Below are positions 13,263 to 18,471 of a stretch of 18,471 bases of DNA, piece after piece. This DNA comes from Dyella_B sp035508675. GTDB taxonomy: Bacteria; Pseudomonadota; Gammaproteobacteria; Xanthomonadales; Rhodanobacteraceae. The stretch lies in assembly GCF_035508675.1 (NCBI RefSeq), contig NZ_DATJMN010000289.1, forward strand, positions 1 through 18,471. Direction: 5' to 3'. The stretch's first letter is position 1, and the number at the start of each line of letters is the position of its first letter. Below the pieces are notes generated by a model, which searched no databases, was not told the DNA's origin, and worked only from the letters and a program-made list of their open reading frames with translations. Both the position numbers and the translations under genes were made by a program.

Positions 13263-14465
13263 ATGACCATCGGCTGCCCCGAATGTGGCGCGCTCGAGGA
13301 CATCCCTCCGCTTACCCGCAGGTCCATCGCACAATGCCGTGTCTGCCATTATCCGTTGGAGCGCCGCAGCGGGCGCAGCCTGAACGCGGCGCTGGCCTTG
13401 TCGCTGACGACGTTCGTGCTCCTGTTTCCCGCCAATCTGGCGCCATTGATGACGGTCGATTTGCTCGGAGCCGAGCGCACGTCGGTGCTCTCCTCGGGCA
13501 TCCTGGCCATGTGGCAGGGCGGCTGGGTGATGCTTGCCTTGCTGCTGGGCATGTTCGGCATCGTGCTGCCGTTCGTGCGTTTCGGCGTGCTGGCATGCGT
13601 GCTTGGCGCAGTCCGGTTTGGCGTGCATTTCAAGGGCATCGGCGCGCTTTTCCGATGGGCGCTCTGGCTGGATATCTGGGCGATGCCCGACGTGTATCTG
13701 GTTGGCTGCTTCGTCGGCTATTCGCGCGTAACGCAGAACCTCACCGGCACCATTGGCGCGGGCGGCTATTGCTTCATTGCCGCCGCGCTGGCCTCGATGC
13801 TTACGCGTGCATCGCTCGATCGCCGCACCGTCTGGCGGGCCATCACGCCTGACCAGAAGTGGGCGAATGACGAACCCGTCATCTCCTGCACCGCCTGCGA
13901 TCTGGTCGCGCCGGCCTCATGCGAAGGCGAGCGCTGTCCGCGTTGCGGCTGGGAGCTGCATTCGCGCAAACCGGATGCCGTGGTGCGGGCGAGTGCGCTG
14001 TCGCTGGCGGCGCTGGTGCTGACACTGCCGGCCAATCTGTTTCCGATGACGTTCTCGATCCAGCTCGGCCAGAGCGTGCGGCATCGGATTGTCGACGGTG
14101 TGTATGAATTGTTCCAGGCCGGGCTGTGGCCGCTGGGCATTCTCATCGTCTGCACCAGCGTCATCATTCCGGTCGCAAAAATCGTCGGCATGGGCTGGTT
14201 CATCGTTTCGGTACGGCGCCGCTCACGCAAGCATCTGCGTTTGAAAGCGCATCTCTACCGATGGATCGACGAACTGGGGCGATGGTCGAACGTCGACGTC
14301 TTTACCATCGCAGCCTTCATACCGTTGATACACTTCGGCACGCTGGCATCTTCAAGGCCCGCCATCGGCGCATCGGCATTTGCGCTGGTGGTTTTTTTCA
14401 CGATGGCGGCGTCGCGCGCGTTCGATCCGCGCATGATGTGGGATGTCCGCAGGAGGCACCCGTGA
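13263..14465 (+). CDS. pqiA: Paraquat-inducible protein A, inner-membrane subunit
   Basis: A 400-residue double-module PqiA. Each module has a zinc ribbon followed by four membrane helices. Ribbon 1 uses C5, C8, C25 and C28; ribbon 2 uses C209, C212, C225 and C228. Helix-rich regions run at about 42-185 and 238-390, with the conserved LFPANLAPLMTV (about 54-65) and its second copy LTLPANLFPMTFSIQLG. PqiA is the inner-membrane partner of the MCE protein PqiB and takes part in lipid transport between the two membranes. Its stop codon overlaps the GTG start of pqiB (GTGA), so translation is probably coupled. No strong ribosome-binding site is seen at its own ATG. Confidence 0.93.
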   Translation: MTIGCPECGALEDIPPLTRRSIAQCRVCHYPLERRSGRSLNAALALSLTTFVLLFPANLAPLMTVDLLGAERTSVLSSGILAMWQGGWVMLALLLGMFGIVLPFVRFGVLACVLGAVRFGVHFKGIGALFRWALWLDIWAMPDVYLVGCFVGYSRVTQNLTGTIGAGGYCFIAAALASMLTRASLDRRTVWRAITPDQKWANDEPVISCTACDLVAPASCEGERCPRCGWELHSRKPDAVVRASALSLAALVLTLPANLFPMTFSIQLGQSVRHRIVDGVYELFQAGLWPLGILIVCTSVIIPVAKIVGMGWFIVSVRRRSRKHLRLKAHLYRWIDELGRWSNVDVFTIAAFIPLIHFGTLASSRPAIGASAFALVVFFTMAASRAFDPRMMWDVRRRHP

Positions 14466-15757
14466 GTGGCGAGCGCCTGCGGCGCACGCAGGCCGAGGTG
14501 CGCCGCAGTAGCTGGCCGGGCTGGATCTGGTCGGTGCCGATCGCTGCCTTTGGCGTGGCGCTATGGCTCGGCATTCGCGGGCTGGTCCACAGTGGCGAGA
14601 CGGTTACCGTCACGTTCGACAACGCTTACGGCATGAAACCCAGCGACACCAAGGTGATGCTGCTGGGCCTAAAGGTGGGCGAGGTGTCGGACATCGCGCT
14701 TGCTGCCGACGGCAAGCACATCGAGGCAACGCTGGAGATAGACAGCGCCGAAAAAAAATACCTGCGCAGCGGCACCCGGTTTTTCCTGCGCGGCGCACAG
14801 CTTGATTTTAGCGATCCGTCCTCGCTCAAGGCGCTGGTGTCCGGGCCTGAAATTGTCATGGAGCCGGGACCCGGCAAGCCCGTGGATCACTTCCACGGTG
14901 TCGACCGCAAACCGGCGCTTGCGCCGGAACACGGCCCGATGGTGACGTATGCGGTGCGGTTCGATGGCGCCGCCGGATCGCTCAAGGACGGCGCGGGAGT
15001 GGACTTGCGCGGCTTTCACGTAGGTACCGTAACCAGCGTGCGACTCAGCTACGACGCAAGCACTGGCACGTTGAGTACGCCGGTGGAGATCGCACTCGAT
15101 CCCGCCTCGCTGGGCATCGACGCGTCGCCACCCAACGGCGATTGGCGGCCGCTGGTGGATGGCATGCTCAAGCGGCTCATCGCGCAAGGACTGCGCGCGC
15201 GGCTGGCGCAGGATCCGCCGCTGGTAGGTCCCGGCAAGGTCAGTCTCGACTTCATCGCGGACGCACCGAACGCGACGCTCGGCAACGAAAACGGCGTGGC
15301 GGTGATTCCCAGCATGCCATCCTCGAACATCGACGCCATGACGTCCAAGGCCGACCAGATCCTCCAGAAAATCGACGATCTGCCGATCCGGGACATCGGC
15401 GAACAAGTGCGCAGCATGGCAGCGCGTATCAACACGCTGACCGCGTCAGCCTCGCCCAAGATCAAGGACAGCCTCACGCACATCGATCACTCGGTGGCGC
15501 AGATCGACCGCACCTTGCAGAAGGTGTCGCCGCAAATCGGACCGCTGGTCGCGCAACTGCGCCAGACGGCCAACGAGGCCGACCAGGCGGTCGCCGCCGC
15601 CAACCACACGTTGGGTGGCGATGCCACCAGCCAAAACGGTTTGCCCGAGGCCTTGCGCGAACTCACCGATACCGCGCGCTCGATTCGTGCGCTGGCCGAT
15701 TATCTCGATCGGCACCCCGAAGCGCTCATTCGAGGCAAGCAGAAGGAAAAGCCATGA
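14462..15757 (+). CDS. pqiB: PqiB-like MCE protein with two MCE domains
   Basis: A 431-residue periplasm-spanning protein started at GTG 14462, which follows a very strong AGGAGG; the frame upstream of it is the overlapping pqiA reading. After a basic N-terminus it has one membrane helix (about 21-41). MCE domain 1 covers about 46-139 (VTVTFDNAYGMKPSDTKVML) and a second about 160-265 (VTYAVRFDGAAGSLKDGAGV). The C-terminal region (about 300-400) is a predicted coiled coil. E. coli PqiB has 546 residues and three MCE domains. The second domain here, with its following LLxRGLRA and VxLDF parts, matches the third E. coli domain best, so the middle one is absent. It probably forms a shorter hexameric channel. 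Confidence 0.9.
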   Translation: MSGERLRRTQAEVRRSSWPGWIWSVPIAAFGVALWLGIRGLVHSGETVTVTFDNAYGMKPSDTKVMLLGLKVGEVSDIALAADGKHIEATLEIDSAEKKYLRSGTRFFLRGAQLDFSDPSSLKALVSGPEIVMEPGPGKPVDHFHGVDRKPALAPEHGPMVTYAVRFDGAAGSLKDGAGVDLRGFHVGTVTSVRLSYDASTGTLSTPVEIALDPASLGIDASPPNGDWRPLVDGMLKRLIAQGLRARLAQDPPLVGPGKVSLDFIADAPNATLGNENGVAVIPSMPSSNIDAMTSKADQILQKIDDLPIRDIGEQVRSMAARINTLTASASPKIKDSLTHIDHSVAQIDRTLQKVSPQIGPLVAQLRQTANEADQAVAAANHTLGGDATSQNGLPEALRELTDTARSIRALADYLDRHPEALIRGKQKEKP

Positions 15758-16326
15758 CGCTCAGACCGATGGTGATCATCCTCGCTGCGGCATTGACCGC
15801 GTGCGGCCACAGCCCGCCCACGCGCTACGTCACCTTGAACGCGGAGCCCGTCATCGCGCCGCGCGTAGCCACGCAGATGCAGCCGGTTCAACTCACCGCG
15901 GTGCATATTCCCGCCGAGCTCGATCGTCCTGAGGTCGTCACGCAAGACGCCGCGAATCGGCTGACGATCCACGATACGGACCGCTGGGGCGCGCCACTCG
16001 GGCAGATGATGCGCCGCACGCTCGCGCAGGATCTCTTGGCGCGCTTGCCGGCCGGCGCGTTCGTGCTGCCGGATGCGCCGGCGCCGCCGCATACGCGCAT
16101 CCTGGTGGTCACCGTGCTGAATGCCGAAGCCGACGCAAGCGGTACGTTGACGATGCAGGTTTCGTGGACGCTGCTGTCCGGGCATCCTGCGCACACCGAG
16201 TTGAGGCAGCAGCTAACGCTGTCTTCCAGCATGCCGAGTCGCGATGCAACGGCACAAGCGGCGGCGATGAGTCACGTGCTTGGGCAACTGGCGGACCGGA
16301 TTGCGGCAGCTGTCGTTACACGGTAG
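15754..16326 (+). CDS. pqiC: PqiC-type outer-membrane lipoprotein
   Basis: A 190-residue lipoprotein (DUF330/ABC-type transport auxiliary family). The N-terminus MTLRPMVIILAAALTACGHS is a lipoprotein signal with lipobox LTAC and acylated C17. The mature part has the family start TRYVTL, then VQLTAVHIPAELDRPEVVTQ, RLTIHDTDRWGAPLGQMMRRTLAQDL and a C-terminal helix SHVLGQLADRIAAAVV. AAGGA precedes the ATG, which overlaps the pqiB stop (ATGA). PqiC anchors the PqiB tube to the outer membrane. The long open frame reaching back to 15142 is an out-of-frame reading of pqiB, not part of this gene. Confidence 0.92.
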   Translation: MTLRPMVIILAAALTACGHSPPTRYVTLNAEPVIAPRVATQMQPVQLTAVHIPAELDRPEVVTQDAANRLTIHDTDRWGAPLGQMMRRTLAQDLLARLPAGAFVLPDAPAPPHTRILVVTVLNAEADASGTLTMQVSWTLLSGHPAHTELRQQLTLSSSMPSRDATAQAAAMSHVLGQLADRIAAAVVTR

Positions 16327-16378
16327 TTGCAGGCGGCGCGCAGGGTAGCAGTAACAATCCTGGCGATATTGTCGAGCC

Positions 16379-17212
16379 TCAACCGTCCGTCGAACGCGTA
16401 AGCGTTTCCCACGCGTTGAATTCCTCGGCCAGCGCCGACAACTTATTGCGCCCCAGCTCCAGCGCATCGCTACCCAGCAACAAATGCGCAGGCGGTGCAT
16501 CGCTGGCGATCACGGCGAGCAGGGCGCGCGCGGCCTTCACCGGATCGCCCAGCTGCTTGCCGCTTTTTTCCTCACGCGCCTTGCGGATCGGATCGAACAG
16601 CGCATCGTAGTCGGCGATGGAGCGGGGCGTGCGAACCATGGAACGGCCGGCCCAATCGGTGCGAAACGAACCCGGCGCCACCGCGGTCACCGCGATGCCA
16701 AACGGCCTCACCTCCTTGCCGAGCACTTCGGAAATACCCTCCAACGCGAACTTGCTGCCGCAGTAATAGGCGATGCCGGGCAGGGTGATGAAGCCGCCCA
16801 TCGAGGTGATATTGATGATGTGCCCGCGGCGGCGCTCGCGCATGTAAGGCAGCACGGCCTTCATCATGGCGACGGCGCCGAACACGTTCACGTCGAACTG
16901 CCGGCGCATCTCGGCCAGCGGGGATTCTTCCATCACGCCTTCGTGTCCGTAGCCGGCGTTATTCACCAATACATCCACCGGCCCGACATCTCGTTCGAGC
17001 GCGGCGACCACGCCGTCGATGGCGTCGAACTCGGTGACGTCCAACACGCGGCCGATGGCCCTGGCCGAAGCGAGCGCTTCGAACGCGCGTCTTGCCTGTT
17101 CGTTGCGCACCGTTCCGATCACGCAATGGCCGGCGGCGAGCGCTTCCACCGCCAGCGCGCGGCCGAAGCCGCTGCTGACGCCGGTGATGAGCAGAGTCTT
17201 GCTGGATGACAC
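16379..17212 (-). CDS. Short-chain dehydrogenase/reductase
   Basis: A 277-residue classical SDR. The GTG at 17212 was chosen because GGGAG stands at proper spacing; another GTG at 17248 lacks this. The cofactor motif TGVSSGFG (10-17), NNAG (84-87), catalytic S137 in ITSMGG and YxxxK with Y150/K154 are all present. R48-type cofactor residues are not clear, though TVRNEQARR (about 34-42) has arginines after the second strand that favour NADPH. The family resembles oxidoreductases of the DltE/YqjQ-like group with unknown substrates. It is divergent from an AraC-type regulator over 114 bp, the arrangement typical of regulator-target pairs. Confidence 0.92.
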   Translation of the reverse strand: MSSSKTLLITGVSSGFGRALAVEALAAGHCVIGTVRNEQARRAFEALASARAIGRVLDVTEFDAIDGVVAALERDVGPVDVLVNNAGYGHEGVMEESPLAEMRRQFDVNVFGAVAMMKAVLPYMRERRRGHIINITSMGGFITLPGIAYYCGSKFALEGISEVLGKEVRPFGIAVTAVAPGSFRTDWAGRSMVRTPRSIADYDALFDPIRKAREEKSGKQLGDPVKAARALLAVIASDAPPAHLLLGSDALELGRNKLSALAEEFNAWETLTRSTDG

Positions 17213-17326
17213 GAATGCAGCTCCCGTGGAAATTAGCCAAGCTTGCACAGTACTCTTTTTAGACCCGGCGATGACGCCTATATATTCTGTTTTTCTTGCC
17301 TATTCTTATGACCCTGGTCAGCACGT
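17213..17326. promoter_or_regulatory. Divergent control region of SDR and AraC genes
   Basis: The 114-bp spacer is unusually AT-rich from about 17279 to 17310 (TATATATTCTGTTTTTC), with a possible -10 TATATT at 17281-17286 for the regulator gene. No good -35 matches it. A perfect palindrome CAAGCTTG lies at 17238-17245 close to the SDR start. Control of the SDR gene by the AraC protein through this region is likely from layout alone. Confidence 0.4.
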
Positions 17327-18289
17327 ATGAAGATGCCAAGCCACAGCCCAAAGCGCCCCGCAGACGATCGCCAGCAGATGGTGGCCTTGCTCCGCGCCCT
17401 GGCGCCCGCGGAGGGCTACAACCTCACGGCGTTGCCGGACGTGCGCATCCTGCGTTCGGATCGCGCCTTGTCGCGCACGCCTGTTCTTTACGATCCCGGC
17501 ATCGTGATCGTCGGCCAGGGACGCAAGCGCGGCTACTTCGGCGACCAGCTCTATGTGTATGACGCGCAGCACTACCTGGCCGTGGCCGTGCCGGTGCCGT
17601 TCACCATGGAAACCGACGCAACGCCGGAGCGCCCGCTGCTGGCGATTTACTTGCATCTGAATTTCCAGGTCGCCGCGGAGCTGATGCTGCAGATCGATCG
17701 GCAAGGCATGCCATCACAACGCGATGCACCGCAAAGCATGATGTCCAGCCCGATGGACGCCGCGCTGCGAACGTCCGTGCTGCGCTTTCTGGAGGCGATG
17801 AACAAACCGCTCGACGCGGCCGTGCTTGGCCCCGTATTGCTGCGCGAACTGTATTTTCGCGTGCTCACCGGCGCACAAGGCAACGCGATGCGTGCAGCGC
17901 TGGCCATGCACGGGCAATTCGGCAAGATCGGCAAGGCACTGCGCCGCATCCACGCCACTTACGCGCAACCGCTCGACCTTGCGCAGCTTGCCGGCGAAGC
18001 CGGCATGAGCGTGCCCACCTTCCACAGCCACTTCAAGGCCATCACCCACACATCGCCCATGCAGTACGTGAAATCCACGCGCCTGCACCAGGCACGGCTG
18101 CTGATGGTGCGCCAGGGCATGACCGCCGAGGCCGCCAGCCACGCGGTCGGCTACGCCAGCCCCTCGCAATTCAACCGCGAGTTCAAGCGGCTGTTCGGCC
18201 GAACGCCAGCGGCGGAAGCCAAACGCATGCGGGAAAGTTTTGCGATACCGCCGGCGCATGCGGCGGCGGATTATGTGTCATCGCACTGA
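17327..18289 (+). CDS. AraC family transcriptional regulator (AraC_N type)
   Basis: A 320-residue regulator. The N-terminal AraC_N cupin (about 35-190) shows TPVLYDPGIVIVGQGRKRGYFGDQLYVYDAQHYLAVAVPVPF, the diagnostic block of this subgroup, which includes E. coli YqhC. The C-terminal pair of helix-turn-helix units is about 215-315: LAQLAGEAGMSVPTFHSHFK and then AASHAVGYASPSQFNREFKRLFGRTP. YqhC-like members sense reactive aldehydes or related electrophiles and activate a neighbouring oxidoreductase gene, which fits the divergent SDR. No clear ribosome-binding site precedes the ATG at 17327; a second ATG at 17333 is possible. Confidence 0.92.
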   Translation: MKMPSHSPKRPADDRQQMVALLRALAPAEGYNLTALPDVRILRSDRALSRTPVLYDPGIVIVGQGRKRGYFGDQLYVYDAQHYLAVAVPVPFTMETDATPERPLLAIYLHLNFQVAAELMLQIDRQGMPSQRDAPQSMMSSPMDAALRTSVLRFLEAMNKPLDAAVLGPVLLRELYFRVLTGAQGNAMRAALAMHGQFGKIGKALRRIHATYAQPLDLAQLAGEAGMSVPTFHSHFKAITHTSPMQYVKSTRLHQARLLMVRQGMTAEAASHAVGYASPSQFNREFKRLFGRTPAAEAKRMRESFAIPPAHAAADYVSSH

Positions 18290-18383
18290 CATCGCGCTCG
18301 CCTGCATCGCGTAGGCATTTGCCAACACATCAAAGCACTCGCCCCTGACAGATGGCGAGACATGTTTTGTGCGATGGTGCGCC

Positions 18384-18428
18384 TGTCGGGCGTGCCCATC
18401 CAGAGAGATGACCGCGACACGCCCGACA
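18384..18428. repeat. Perfect 11-bp inverted repeat downstream of the AraC gene
   Basis: TGTCGGGCGTG (18384-18394) and CACGCCCGACA (18418-18428) are exactly complementary, with a 23-base spacer. The repeat lies about 95 bp after the regulator's stop codon and has no T-run, so a simple intrinsic terminator is unlikely. The rest of 18290-18471 shows nothing I can name. Confidence 0.45.
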
Positions 18429-18471
18429 TGAGTGAAGTAAGCGCGGATCGCCCGAGTTAGCGCTCAAGCGA

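Noticed and set aside
14669..15406. 245-codon frame antisense to pqiB
   Set aside because: It mirrors the MCE coding region and its translation is rich in Arg and His without any domain.
15142..15753. Upstream extension of the pqiC frame
   Set aside because: It overlaps the pqiB coding region in another frame; the lipoprotein signal and ribosome-binding site fix the start at 15754.

Overview
The window is GC-rich chromosomal DNA. It has gammaproteobacterial-type gene content, strong Shine-Dalgarno sites and GTAG-headed REP palindromes of the kind described in Stenotrophomonas (SMAG elements). Together these suggest a member of the Xanthomonadales, most plausibly Rhodanobacteraceae (Dyella/Luteibacter/Rhodanobacter-like). 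The placement is an inference from gene content and repeat style, not from a marker gene. I see no tRNA, rRNA, CRISPR array, prophage or classical insertion sequence.

Layout. 1-1351: a REP pair, a class I methyltransferase and a small protein of unknown function. 1459-3463 (minus): an Arg-type cysteine dioxygenase followed by an FAD/NAD(P)-binding oxidoreductase, probably one operon. 3676-4392: an intact REP-associated tyrosine transposase (RAYT) bracketed by two nearly identical inverted REP hairpins, with a third REP directly beyond. 4430-6033 (minus): two alpha/beta hydrolases. 6190-7147 (plus): a CGNR zinc-finger regulator and a DUF1330 protein, divergent from the hydrolases across a 156-bp spacer full of inverted repeats. 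7221-7730 (minus): msrA. 8077-10035 (plus): a secreted M61 peptidase with a PDZ domain. 10051-10707 (minus): ribA. 10916-12883 (plus): a B3/B4-domain protein, a small membrane protein, a MmcQ/YjbR protein and a VOC protein. 12884-13262: a non-coding stretch with three hairpins. 13263-16326: a pqiABC lipid-transport operon whose PqiB has two MCE domains instead of three. 16379-18289: an SDR oxidoreductase divergent from an AraC-type regulator.

How it fits together. Most of the window is ordinary housekeeping and accessory metabolism in small transcription units. The most notable system is the RAYT with its REPs. Seven REP units of one family occur here, all intergenic and all between positions 1 and 4392. 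The two gene-less REP pairs show the same inverted arrangement as the two REPs that bracket the transposase. Second is the divergent hydrolase/CGNR control region, where repeated half-sites overlap the predicted promoters of both transcripts. Third is the structured non-coding segment ahead of pqiABC.
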